Assembly (NCBI GenBank): GCA_001970855.1
Contig: LSSN01000128.1
Location: forward strand, 1 to 40,279
DNA length: 40,279 nt
DNA from: Smittium culicis
Taxonomy: Eukaryota > Kickxellomycota > Harpellomycetes > Harpellales > Legeriomycetaceae
Direction: 5' to 3'
The position numbers were made by a program, and so were the translations under genes. Shown in pieces: positions 24,734 to 36,154 of the stretch (the first letter of the stretch is position 1; every line of letters starts with the position of its first letter). The notes beneath the pieces were generated by a model. The model was not told where the DNA came from. It saw only the letters and a program-made list of their open reading frames with translations, and made no database searches.

Positions 24734-25122
24734 TAGCAGTTGTATTTGCTTTGGTTTTTCCGCCTTTAATTGTTTGCGTATTTTAGTATAGTCTAAGCTT
24801 TGCTCCGCTTTATGGCCAAATAAAGCGTTTGCCGAATCGCTAACTGAAAAATGTAACGAAATTAGAGTTTGTGGAATTTGGCCCAAACATTTAGCCTCTA
24901 CTCTTTTGCCAACCAATTGCTCATGATTAGCATCTGCCAATAGAGTTAATGCAGTTTTTGTGGTAGAAGAATCAAAGAGGTTCGATTTGATCTAATAAAT
25001 AAAAATGTTTATGAGGTTTTGTAATAGAGTGTTTTCAGCAAATAAGAGAAGAGTACCTTACACTTATTCGCTGAGAATTATAGCCTAAAAAGCCATAGAT
25101 ACAACTTTGAAAATGAAATCTT
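24731..25122 (-). pseudogene. Unidentified coding remnant or divergent gene end
   Basis: On the minus strand an exon-like open stretch runs from a TTATTAG acceptor at 24992 to a TAA at 24733-24731: 87 codons of balanced, protein-like composition, including LVGKRVEAKCLGQIP and GHKAEQSLDYTKIRKQL. A second open stretch at 25121-25062 (RFHFQSCIYGFLGYNSQRIS) ends in AGT followed by a GTAAGG donor, giving a 70-base intron with matching phase. Upstream of that, the same frame has a TAA at 25124-25122. Weak open frames farther upstream (to an ATG at 25252-25250) join only through a frameshift. I recognise no family. The stop codon abuts the hexamer array. Either a decayed gene, or a real gene whose 5' exons I could not resolve in the short space before IRC22. 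Confidence 0.4.
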
Positions 25123-25224
25123 TAAATTCTGTTAATTTCTTTTAAAGGTTTAGCATCAATAAATCTATTTCAAGTTCAATTATTCTTTTCTGAAAAAAAA
25201 AGGCCATAAATCGCCAAACGCACA

Positions 25225-25232
25225 TATAAAAA
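25225..25232 (+). promoter_or_regulatory. Possible TATA box of the IRC22-like gene
   Basis: TATAAAAA about 70 bases before the IRC22-like ATG, with CCTCCCGGG immediately after. The spacing is good for a fungal core promoter. Confidence 0.45.
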
Positions 25233-25300
25233 CCTCCCGGGATATTCCACATTTTAATTTAACCTTCTAATTTTATTTTTTTTAAAATCCGCACCATAAA

Positions 25301-26257
25301 ATGAGGTTGCTAAGTTCATTGATATATTGCTTCCTATCGCTTGCCTATCTTGGCAACGCCGCTGTTGCTAACTACGGAAGTGAGAAATATATTAAATTGG
25401 CCCCTGATCTACTGCTGCAAACAGTTGTAAACACAAAAAGCCCAACAGTATTCTATTACTATAAACAGATGCGACTATTTTTCTATGCAAAGAACCAATC
25501 TACTCTCGATATCGATTTTGTTGGCTTCAAGGCTGATATCTCCGAGGAAAATGATTTCTCAAAGGTTATAGAAACGGTAAGACAGTTTCTTATACATTAA
25601 TGCTGAACATAGATTTTTCCTTTTTCGTATTTCGATACGCTGCTTTTGATCATACCCTATCTAACATCACATCCCCTACGTTGGTCGGATAAGCAACCAT
25701 ATTTGGATCAGGCTTAACAAACTAACAATTTTACCCTGTGAATTCTTCCTAATACAGTTTTTTTTAATTTAAACCTTACTATTTCTACAATTGCAAATTA
25801 TCCTTTATTTAAATCATTAAAATTTCTGAGTTTTTAAAAAATATTAGCTGCATAGATTTTTCAAAAAGAAAAAAAAAGCTAATTTTCAAAATATCAAACT
25901 TTAATCTAAACTTCTCCTTATTTATGCTAGCTCATGCCTCAATCTATTTCGAAGAAGCTGACTCCCGGAAACCAAACATTTATCGAATATAACTTCTTTA
26001 TAAGATCAGGTCCTGGAAGACGCGGGCTTTCAGTTTCTGTTCTCTTTAATGACGAAAATGCCTCGAGGTGGGAAATGTCACCATTCAACCGGACCATAGA
26101 TATAATCGACGATGGGACTTTTGCTAAACTCAATAAATCTATAACTGATTCTATTCTCTACTACTTAGCTGGAGTCGTCTCAGTAACTGTTCTTATAACA
26201 TTCTTATCTTCTAAAAAAACTGAATCAGATAAAGAACCAAAGAAAAAGACTAAATAA
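25301..26257 (+). CDS. Translocon-associated protein alpha / Irc22-like ER membrane protein
   Basis: TRAP-alpha (SSR1) binds the Sec61 translocon; Irc22 is its fungal relative. Exons 25301-25576 and 25931-26257 give 200 aa. The 354-base intron has a GTAAGA donor and a TGCTAG acceptor. The first 23 residues (MRLLSSLIYCFLSLAYLGNA onward) are a signal peptide. The luminal part has DFVGFKAD, then NDFSKVIET joined by splicing to LMPQSISKKLTPG and EYNFFI, matching the beta-sandwich order and spacing of TRAP-alpha. RGLSVSVLFND and NRTIDIID follow, with potential N-glycosylation sites at NQT, NAS, NRT and NKS. One membrane segment near the C terminus (ILYYLAGVVSVTVLITFL) is followed by a short Lys-rich cytosolic tail. 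This type I topology is the family's. Identity rests on pattern and architecture, as these proteins diverge fast. Confidence 0.8.
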
Positions 26258-26366
26258 TTTTTTCTTCATTTATATCTTCACACAAAGAGACATGTTTAGA
26301 CCTTATTTGAAGTATCTTTTATACCACAACTAGTTCATATAGCTTTTAAACTGATCTATGAACACT

Positions 26367-26372
26367 AATAAA
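26367..26372 (+). terminator. Putative polyadenylation signal of the IRC22-like gene
   Basis: AATAAA about 110 bases after the stop. Motif and position only. Confidence 0.35.
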
Positions 26373-26764
26373 ACTTTCAATTCATTAGCTTTATTTTTAT
26401 ACTAGCCCAATTTTCATCTTTTTAACTACTTTTCTAACTAACTAGATCTTCCATACTATAAACGGCCAGCACAATATTTGATCTCTTGGTGTGATACAAA
26501 TACTTAGAGTCAATGATGCACTAATTCTATAGCATTTTTTCATTGTATTTTATTTTTAGGATTATTTTACTTTTTAGGTTTTACTGAGTTATTTGGAGCG
26601 CTATTGGTATCTCAAAGCTAGCCAACTGAGCTTTAAAAAAATATAGTTCTGAGATTCGATTAATTACTGGCTATATGCAATGAAATAGCAAATAAGTATA
26701 CGACTTTAAATATTTTGCCAACCATTAATCGCTATAAAATAAAATAGGCAAATACCAGACATTT

Positions 26765-26962
26765 TTAACCCTTTCATGGGCAGTAGGCTTTTTATGAACT
26801 AGTAAAGCTATCCAACCAAAAAACAAACCGATAAAATAATAAAAACTTGTAATATTTTATTGGATGATTTTTTCAAATATCAAATAACAAAAAGCCTTTA
26901 TTTGGCATATCCAATTATGATATTTAATAAAGTTTAAGAGCGATGGCACTGGAAAGGGTTAA
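26765..26962. mobile_element. piggyBac-like MITE, copy B (best-preserved)
   Basis: Flanked on both sides by perfect TTAA (26765-26768 and 26959-26962), the target duplication expected of piggyBac-type transposition. The element, 190 bases, starts CCCTTTCATGGGCAGTAGGC and ends GAGCGATGGCACTGGAAAGGG, whose reverse complement starts CCCTTTCCAGTGCCATC. It has no open frame of note, so it would be non-autonomous and need a transposase from elsewhere in the genome. Confidence 0.75.
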
Positions 26963-27236
26963 AGGGACAATCTATGAAGAGGCTAATTGCAGACTTTTAA
27001 ATTGTTTACCCAAAACTGCGTAGGAAGAGTATTTTGAAATCAATGCAAGAAAATTTCAGCTAATAAGCTATTTATCTGAACATAACAATGGATACAAACA
27101 AAAAAGTACAAAGCTTACCAATTTATTGCTTACAACAACTATCCATTTTGCACTGATATGTTCCAATTTTGCACTTCTACGCTTACCTTTCTCATATAGA
27201 TTCTTTCTGCTATTTCCTTCTCAAATACCTCTAATA

Positions 27237-29285
27237 ATGCTTTTCGACAGTCAAGTACTGTCAGGTAAAATCAATAAATAGCACAAATGACTTATTTATC
27301 AATTAATACCAGACTTTGATTCCAATGAAAATATCCTTATTTTACTTGTGCTCTTTTACAATAGACATTTCAAACAATCCCACTTTTGAAACCCCTAGCT
27401 CTGCTACTGTAATAGATATCAACAATGCTGTTGATTGGTATATTAATACCCTCGCCACCGTTTTTCAAGGTAAACTTTCCCTTGACCTATTTAAAAATTT
27501 TCTATTTCCTATTTTCTAGTTCTCGTATCTCTTTTCTCGCCAAACTATGATGAATTTTAGCACTAATATATAATATAGCATTTCACTTTTCAAACTTTAT
27601 ATTTATATTTAATCAAACGTACAATTTAGATGAAGAACCTTGGCTCGAAGAATCTTTCTTAAACTCTTGCTATTCTTTATTTTCTTCCATACTTTTCAAG
27701 AACTTTTCACACAAAGTTAATGAAAGAATAGTTACTAGAGCCGTTGAAGCATGTGTACGTCAATATTTTGTTGAATAGTTTTTTCATTTATGTCCAACTC
27801 TTTTTTTATAATTTTGCCATAGAATAGAATACCTCTTTAGAATCAAAGGAACTATGGGTCGAGTTTATTTTAATCGAATTATCTGCAAATTCTTCACCTC
27901 TTGTATACAACGTCTGCAAAACTTATAATTTATTTTCGCACATCTGCCTAATTTTGCTGCACACTATGGGTTAGCAAAGTTCCTTTATTGATATTCCAAT
28001 TTAATTTTTTAATGGACGTTTTATCTTAATACGTTCCTTAATTAGATCAGACAATCAAATTTATATCTATTCAGCTTTGTGTCAGCATTTTAAAAAACAA
28101 TGGCCTAAGTGCTTATGAGATTGGTAGGTTCAAATATATATATTTCCTTTAAATATTTTATTAAAACTATTTCTTCGTCCTTTTCAAATATTATCTGCCT
28201 CTTTTAGAACGTATAGACTCAAACTTGTTCAACTCCTTGCTTGATTATGTAGAAGAATCTAGCAATTATTCAAACGAACTTTTCGCCATCAACTCGACTG
28301 AATTGATCGTAATTCCTTTTTTTATTAGCTCTAAATATAATCTTTTATTTATAAAATAAGTTACATAGTAAAATGTTCTTTTTGTTAAGGTTTATTTGGA
28401 CTGGTGTGTTTCTAAAAATGCAAAAAAATCCAAAATAGGTATTTAGCTCGCTTTTTTTTTACGTATATTAAAAGCTTTATCTAAATTTTTTATAATTTTA
28501 GAGAATAATTCATAGTATTTAAAAATTTTTTTTTAGCTCCAGTAGATTATACTATTGCAATCAGAAGAATAAAGTCTGATTTTGATGGAAGTTTAAGAAA
28601 ATCAAGGTCTATGAATTTCGACAAGGATAATGATGAAAATTTTTCTATTGTTAATGAAATGGGTTCAATTCTAATCCAAACCCTGGAAAAAAGAGTAAAT
28701 TCCTCAAAGAACTTTACTCAAAATATTTTAATTTTGCTAAACCGATCCTCTGGCGATCCAGATTGTACTAGAAAAGTTCTAATGTTGCTAATAAGGATAT
28801 TTTCAAATAATATAACCGAATCAATTCTATACACAAATGATTTATGTGTGTTAGTAGATATTTTCTTTCGAGAAATTGAATCTGTGTCTGACCAGGACTA
28901 CAGGGTAATTTATTTGTAATAAACTATTAGAATGAATAATCTAATATATCTTTTTATTCAATAGGTAGCTTTGTATTATGTTTGCGCATTAGAGTCGATT
29001 CTCTCTACTTCAATGTATTCTCAAGTTCAACATAGAGTTGTTGATATTGAACTATTGCTCGTTAATCTCCTAAGGAGAACGCTGATTGACCATTCGCCAG
29101 CAAATTTGCTAAGTCCTGCTTTAAATACAACTCCCGGAACACCAAAATCTGCGTCATTTGTAGAATCGAGCCCAGCTCTTAGTAGTAGTCTTACTAAAAA
29201 TTATACAGAGATTCGTAGATCAGTCAGAAGGGTTATTGAACGTTGCTTAAAAAGGTGCCGAGAGCTGAGGGTTTTAGTAATTTGA
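27237..29285 (+). CDS. Ldb17/Dip1/SPIN90-type Arp2/3 regulator
   Basis: WISH/DIP/SPIN90 (Ldb17) proteins bind and activate the Arp2/3 complex to start linear seed filaments at endocytic actin patches. Nine exons: 27237-27264, 27365-27469, 27630-27754, 27828-27969, 28046-28123, 28208-28308, 28390-28438, 28537-28904, 28965-29285, giving 438 aa; Dip1 and Ldb17 are of similar size. All junctions are GT-AG and phases agree. Exon 4 uses the second of two nearby AGs, since the first leads to a stop. The product is an all-helical, Leu-rich repeat-like protein: NNAVDWYINTLATVFQ near the start, ELWVEFILIELS, a conserved-looking NILILLNRSSGDPDCTRKVL block, and the ending RSVRRVIERCLKRCRELR, typical of this family's C-terminal domain. 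A low-complexity TPGTPKSASF segment precedes that helix. Family call is by pattern; the tiny first exon (9 codons plus one base) is the least certain part. Confidence 0.78.
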
Positions 29286-30989
29286 GTATAAAAGTTTAAT
29301 ATCATTTTTTTTAAAGCGAAAATCTTTATTTTATCTTGAAAAATAATAAACGAATTTATGGACTAGTTTATCAATACTAAGCTTTTGTGTATCCGCAAAT
29401 ATTCAAAACAGAGATGCTAGATAAGGAGCTTGATTCCAAGCTATCTCTACGTTTGCTGTAATCTAGCACCCATAAATAAAAAATCAAAAAATCCGAATAT
29501 CATCGAAGTAATTTATGTATATGAGGAGTTTGGTACTCCACTTATCTCGTGCACGTTTTTTCTTCACATGATACATTTGTAAGTTTGAAATGTTAATTGT
29601 AAAAATTTGGCAGCAGAAGGATTGTTATTTAGTTCAGTAGCTGATTTATTGATTTCGATTAAGAGAATACAGTTTTACTAGGCTTTAATTAGTCAAAGTT
29701 TTATATTGTTTTCGTTATATTTTTTATTAGTTAAAAATACATATTTTATAGCAAACTGAAGAGTATAATTGATATTATTAATAAAGATCTGCACTTTGTC
29801 AAATAAAGATTAGTTAGTTATCTACGTGAGCACTCAGTACGTGATATTGTATATGCAGTTTCAACATTATAATTAATAGTTTGTAACCGAGTCTATTAAC
29901 TTTAATTATTGTTAGATTAGACCATAAGAAGTTAGGATTGGAATTAAAGATTGATGTTATGATATAAATTTTTGTTGTTACTATAGGAAATTGGTTAAAA
30001 GATTTATATATTTTATTAGGAGTGGGGAGAAGGGTTCTAAAGTTTGAGTTCGTTTGATGTTTTATATGTTTTGTTATTATTAGTCTCAATTTATTTTATT
30101 TTTTATGTTCTTTGCTTGTCGAATATCAGCTTTTATGCATTGAATGTTTTGGAATGGTCATTTGACCTTAGGATAATTGTGAATCAATATATCTTGATAT
30201 TATTTTAAAAAAATGAATGCTTTTTTTTAGAGCGCTGTTTATCAAAAACCGACAACGGATTTATTAAAATATATTCAATTGGATAAGCCTAACACAGAAT
30301 GATACTATAAATAACTGACGATATTATCACTTCCATATCTATAAGCAAAAATCGGCAAGATAACAACTAAATTTAGTTAGGGAGATGGCTAGTTTTATAA
30401 TAACTTGGAAATATGTGATCTTTTATTATTACAGACATATTATAGTTCTAGAAATGAATAAATCAATATCGATGGCCTAATACGAAATGCTAATCTAATC
30501 TCGCTTAAACTTTTAAAAAAATACTGCTATGTGTTTTTATACCACATTCTTTTATATGTTCCAAAAAAAAAAAATCGATTGCTTTAACTGTATTATAGAT
30601 AATCTTATGTATTTACTGACCAGGTTTTATGTTTCTTGCGTATAAGATTGCATTCATAAGTTTTAAATACATAGATAAGTATAATATTTCAAAGCGATAT
30701 TTTATTTTCAACTTTACAAAGTATGCGTACAATTGTTTTTTTTTCCCCCAATTTTCCAGAAGCTATAGCTTAGCTAATGCTATGCGGCTATTTACCAAAT
30801 TGGTTTAAACCATTTTTGAATAATAGTTGATGTTTCATAGTTCTAAAAAAAAAAAAAACTAAGCGTAGAAGAGCTAATTGCTCAAGTTTAATTTAGAAAT
30901 TTGCTAAGATTACCTGTATATAAACATATTGCCTTTTTTTTTTGCTCTATATCAAGAATACAATTCACAAATTTCAGGAAACTGTGTAC

Positions 30990-30999
30990 GGGGGGGGGG
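30990..30999 (+). repeat. G10 homopolymer
   Basis: Ten consecutive G in A+T-rich surroundings (TACG...GGTAATT). Unusual locally; length may be unreliable in the assembly. Confidence 0.9.
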
Positions 31000-31052
31000 T
31001 AATTAAAAGTCTTCATGTTCCATATTTGCTTGTTTTTATTTTTTGCCACTTA

Positions 31053-31249
31053 TTAACCCTTTTATGGGCGGTAGACTATTTTTGACCCACCAGATATAAC
31101 CAACAGCGTTCAATTATAATACTTTAATTCTGAGATTCAGATAGTTATTGATATATTATAAAATGACATCAAGTAATAAACTTGCTTATAATTCATAAAC
31201 GAATCATTAAATTGGATTTTTTAAAGAGATTTGGACGGGAAAGGGCAAA
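31053..31249. mobile_element. piggyBac-like MITE, copy C
   Basis: TTAA then CCCTTTTATGGGCGGTAGAC at the left; GAGATTTGGACGGGAAAGGG then CAAA at the right. The right end reverse-complemented begins CCCTTTCCCGTCC. The element is 189 bases, almost the same as copy B, but its interior has diverged strongly and the right TTAA has decayed. Confidence 0.62.
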
Positions 31250-32542
31250 TAGTATTAACTAGCTTATTTTTCTTTAGATTTATTTGAATATTTAACTATA
31301 GTGAATATGCTTATACTTTCATGGTGTTTCCGGTTAAGAAAGCGCTAGCAAATAAAATCGGAGCAAAAAAAATAAAGCTGCGCTTCGCGTAAAAACATTC
31401 AATATAATAGAGTTTTAGGAGTAATCTATAATTGCTACTAATTCAATTGGCCTGAACTATTTGCCAAAAAAAGGTAGAAATATTCCCCTGAAATGATTAA
31501 AGCGAATATTTGTGTAGCATAAAAAAAACCAATAAACTTTTGTAAGAAAATGTGGTTTTTATACAACCATTCGTTATAATCATTAATCAAGGCTTAATAA
31601 TGCATAGTTACGCAAATAACTCTTATTCAAAAACAAAAAAAAAAAGATCGTTACTCTAATTAAATAATTAGCACTATTTAGTATGTTTGCAAACTACAGT
31701 AAACTTCTTTTGTAATTGTAAGCCAAAAACCCAAACTAAATAAATTAAAATATACTATATTTAAGCCCAAAAACGCCAAACATAAAGCTCTTGTTTGCAT
31801 ATCCAATTATTCCTATAGTATAGCTAATTCTAATACAAGAATACTTACGATTTGTGCTCCTTAAACCGATACAAATATGCAATTTATAAATTAGAGTAAA
31901 AGTAATTTGACCTGAATAGTTATACAGTCTGAAATAAGCCAATTGTTGGTAAATGTAAATAATAGGGTATATACTATATTTAGGTAATTGCTGTTTCGTT
32001 AATGTCTAATTTAGTTCTTTTTATTAGGGAGCTTTATCGCAACAGATTGTTTATCGATTTACAACGCTTACAAACAATAATATTAATCAGAGTCAAATTC
32101 TAAAGACCTCAAACTCGTCGAAATTCCATAATAGTAATAAAAATAAAAATTCAAATCGCTCAAACAAAGCCAAACTTTTCGCTAATGGTTACTTGGATAT
32201 TATTTCAATACCTGCGATTTTAAAACCGTATTATACAGACTATACAAAAATCTCTTTAATTGCTTTTTGGACGGGGTAGGGAGAGAGAGAGTGCGAAGAA
32301 AATCTAAAAGTTTGCTAAATTCTGGCAAATAAATATAATAATGTTTTAGTTTTCTCAAAATAAAAATACCTCTAGACTCTGTAGAATTTAAACTCAGTTA
32401 ATGAATTAATTTCTTTAACTATAATAAATACTTGGATAGTCCCATCTAAAAATATTCTCAGAATTAGATACTATATCTATCAACTTACTGCCCATTATCT
32501 TTTAATTTAATTTTTTTGATATTATACTATATTTTGTCTATA

Positions 32543-33799
32543 ATGAAGATTTCGATAATCCTTTCTGCTATTTATACAGTATTGCCTTTATCTGTTTTCT
32601 CCGAAACAGTTTACACTGGCGATGTTATATCTGGCCATAAAGTTATATCCAAACTGGATATAAGTGACCTACCTAGCAACTCGCTCACCAAGCTATGGCT
32701 TAGAATGACCAAATCACACGTTGGACAACACCTCCACGTACCCATTCTCGTAGCCAAGGGCGCTTCTGATGGTAAGAGAATCGTCTTTAACTCTGGAATA
32801 CATGGTGATGAGCTTAATGGAATAAGGGTTGTTCAAAGAGTATTTAAAGACATAGATACTTCAAAATTAAAGGGGGCTGTAATCGGAATTCCAGGTATTT
32901 AATATAATTCAAATTTTTTACTTGAGAATCAATTTCTTTATATAACCTTTAAAGCTATAAACGAGTCGAAACCATATTTTTTCTTCAACCTCTATAATCT
33001 TTGGCTCATTAATTTACCAGGATCAAACGTAAATGGGCTATACAATCAGCGCCGTGAATTCTACAGTTCTTTCGAATCAGGAATACTAACCAACTTAAAC
33101 AGACGGTTTCCAGGAAACTCTACTGCGCGCTTAGATCCTGATAAATACGTTTCAATTCTTTGGGACAATATTTACAATACAAATAAAATTAACGTTGTTT
33201 GTGATTTTCATACACAAACTTCAAACTACAAATTCCCCAACTTTGTATATGCTGACTATAGAGTCCCTTATGTAAAAACTATGGCCGAGCTTACTGGCGC
33301 GGACATTATTAAAATTGACGATGGAACATCAGCTATCGGCTCAATAGAAGTTGTCAACGATAATAACGGCCGTCCTTCAATTACATACGAGCTAGGGAGC
33401 CCATTACTCTTTCAAAAAGATCAAATACAAAGAGCATACGATTACAGTTTCAGGTTAATGGCCGATCTACAGTTGTATCCCCCAACTACTGATAAAGAAT
33501 CTATTAATAGTTTCCAGCAATTTAAAAGTAAAACCTTTTCTGGAAACGCCTTTGGATTCGCCCAAGTCGATTCTGGTGGTTTTGTTGAACGATATGTTGA
33601 CCTTTTGGAACCTGTTAAAAAGGGTCAAGTCGTGGGATCTACATTTAATGTTTTTGGAGATAAGATTAAAGATATTATTAATGAATACGATGGTATTGTC
33701 ACTTCAATTGGAACTAGCCCATTGGTAATTGCTGGGGATTATATCATAAACACTATTTACTCTTCAAATGATCCTAAATGCTCTGACGGCGGATGTTAG
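32543..33799 (+). CDS. Secreted AstE/AspA-family zinc deacylase
   Basis: Succinylglutamate desuccinylase/aspartoacylase-type metallo-hydrolases (M14-like fold) cleave N-acyl amino acids or related amides. Exons 32543-32894 and 33021-33799 give 376 aa; the 126-base intron has a GTATTT donor. The first 20 residues (MKISIILSAIYTVLPLSVFS) form a signal peptide, suggesting secretion or vacuolar delivery. Zinc ligands: His87 and Glu90 in NSGIHGDELNG, and His181 in DFHTQTSNY. The intervening PGSN and LNRRFPGNS block fits the family's Asn/Arg substrate-binding loop. Glu241 in TYELGSP is the likely catalytic Glu (T-x-E-x-G type). The C-terminal barrel has GGFVERYVDLLEPVKKGQ and a DGIVTSIGTSP turn, as in bacterial relatives. 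The true substrate is unknown. The ATG at 32543 was chosen because it begins the signal peptide; upstream in-frame codons only include TTG. Confidence 0.88.
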
Positions 33800-33836
33800 T
33801 TATCTTAATATTTTATTTTATAGTAGAATTATATTA

Positions 33837-33842
33837 AATAAA
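33837..33842 (+). terminator. Putative polyadenylation signal of the deacylase gene
   Basis: AATAAA about 38 bases after the TAG stop. Motif and position only. Confidence 0.45.
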
Positions 33843-36154
33843 CATAATCAAAACAAATTAAAACCTCCTAATCTATCATTACTTATGCCTATCACTTCTC
33901 AAATTTAAATTATTAACATCAAAGTAAATGAAAAATTTATATAAAATATAGCATTATTTGATATTGATACTGCACGATATATTACTAAGCTTTTTTTTTA
34001 TAAACTCTTTTGTTAAGGAATAATCCAATCTCATACACCTGAAAGGCATAAAATGCAGATGACCAGAAAATAGAAAAAAATCTTACAAATAATTTTTCCA
34101 ATTACCAAAAATACTGTTTTTTATCCGATATAATTTTTTTCATAATTAATGACTTGTTTTATAAAGATTATAAATTGAATAATTTTATTTACACACTATA
34201 TACATAATTTGTCACTGATGGATAATGTTTATTTTTTTATGAAATCACTCATCGTATTGAGAAATATATCAATTACATATTTATGAAATTATAAAGTAAT
34301 ATAAAATCAACTCAATCCTAAAATAATTTTAATGTTTCTTAAATTAAAGCAATCACACGACATTCGCTTTAATTTTTAGACCAGGCCATATCACAAAGTA
34401 GTTCGAGTAATAAAACATAATTAATTACTGAAATGAATTTGGAATAGAAAATCCCTTTCACCTAAAATCCAGCATAATTTAGCTTATCCATCCTGGAGCG
34501 TATTCATTACCACTTACAATAATAAAAAAAAAAATAACATATTCAACTGGCTCACCGTTTAAAATTTTTTCAAAAAACGTACTTTTTTAAAAGGCTCGAT
34601 TCTCTAGATCAAATCTAACTAAGATGTTATTTATTTATCAACATAATTTAAATAATTATAATGATGAGGTGATTAACTTCTAGTGAGATTGATGGTGAAG
34701 GTATAGTGTTCATCAGTTTATTATTTTTTTTTTTGCAATGTTATACAAGTTTATTGATTTAAATAAATAAAATCTCTAATAACTACATTTTGTATTCATT
34801 ATATGGTTGGATTTACTTATATTTACAACAATAAATTATAAAATCAATTTTGAGTAACTATTTAAGGATTAAAATTATAATTTATTTTTGCAAAGTTTTA
34901 TTGCAGTTAATTTTTACTATTTTTAATTCTATATTCGAAGACTCTGTCTATATTATTTAATTTTATATTAGTTCTTGCATGTTTGAAAAATAAAAATCAA
35001 GTATTTTTAACGAATATAATCCTCATACAATGCGAATATATGCATAAATTATTTTGGAATGGATTATTCAGGAGGAAATACGGCTTTTATTGAAAATATA
35101 ATTCAATTGAAATATATTATAAATAAGACTCAAGCCTACAATTTGTATTTCTTAATCTGATATAATCTTGCCTTATTACATTCGATAATTTATTTTACCA
35201 TATTTTATGAATATTGTATTGATATAAATCTCTCAAATAAGAGTATTAATAGAATTGATACGCTGGTATATTTATAGAATAATATCATATTAACATGCAA
35301 TAAGCTATTATATACAGCTTCTTCTGTATAAATATTTTGGAAGTACTGTTCGACGTATTGTAGTCAAAATATTTATAATTATGTTATTGGTGATTGTAAA
35401 TATAAAATAAAGGTACAAATTCGTTAATTATATGTAGAATTTTTATAATGTTTTAACTTGTAAAAATCCAATATTATATATGAATTTGTCAAAGGTGGTT
35501 GGATATAATATAGTTTATCCCCAATATAAAGACAAAAATTATATTTAGCATTTATAAATTACTTATAATTTGATTTAAATGAGCTTTTAATAAAAAATTT
35601 TCCTATTTTGTATTTTTTAAACAAAAAATCAAACACTAAATATGCCGATAAATGTATATCGTAATGATATAGTGCCAAGGTTAGTAAAGTTGAACTAATG
35701 TATTATTTAGCATATCAATAAGTTTCACGGAGTAGAATCGTCACTGAATATATTGAACATTTAATTTGAAGATGAAATACAAAACAAAAGAAAATGAAAC
35801 GAAATTAAGCGAAAAGTCAAAATTAGTCTACTCTGCTAATAATTTGATTATCTTGAAATTTTCATTTTCTTTTGAAGTAAATAAATTTGGTTTAGATTGG
35901 ATCAAAAATTATGAATAAAACAGAAAAGAAAATTTATAGCTATTGCAACACAATAAAGCTTTAATAAAAAGAAAAAAAAGGTGATAGTCTACTCTAAAAC
36001 AAAGGCAAATATGAAAACGAAGAAATTTAAATTCAGGAACTGGCAATAAAACGAATTGTATTTTTTTTGATATAAAAAGGAAAGAATGGAATTCTTCAGA
36101 GACTCTCCCTCGAAAATGTTATTATAAGATAAGATTCCATAATAATTTTTTTTT

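Larger units (their letters stand above)
26258..27236. other. Intergenic region with MITE copy B
   Basis: About 980 bases between the IRC22-like and LDB17-like genes. It holds a poly(A) signal and MITE copy B (both listed). The 275 bases after the MITE are the likely promoter of the LDB17-like gene. No other gene is seen. Confidence 0.6.
29286..32542. other. Intergenic region with MITE copy C
   Basis: About 3.2 kb without an identified gene. Short minus-strand frames (30089-29814, 31942-31745) are Ile/Asn/Tyr-rich and look like chance. It contains a G10 run (30990-30999), MITE copy C (31053-31249) and a GA run near 32280-32291. Composition stays less extreme than in the deserts. Confidence 0.6.

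Noticed and set aside
24001..24786. Long plus-strand frame encoding Val-Leu or Ile-Ser repeats
   Set aside because: It is only the hexamer microsatellite and the N gap read in frame; there is no domain or plausible start.
29814..30089. Minus-strand frame of 91 codons
   Set aside because: Composition dominated by Ile, Asn, Lys and Thr; no motif or neighbour support.
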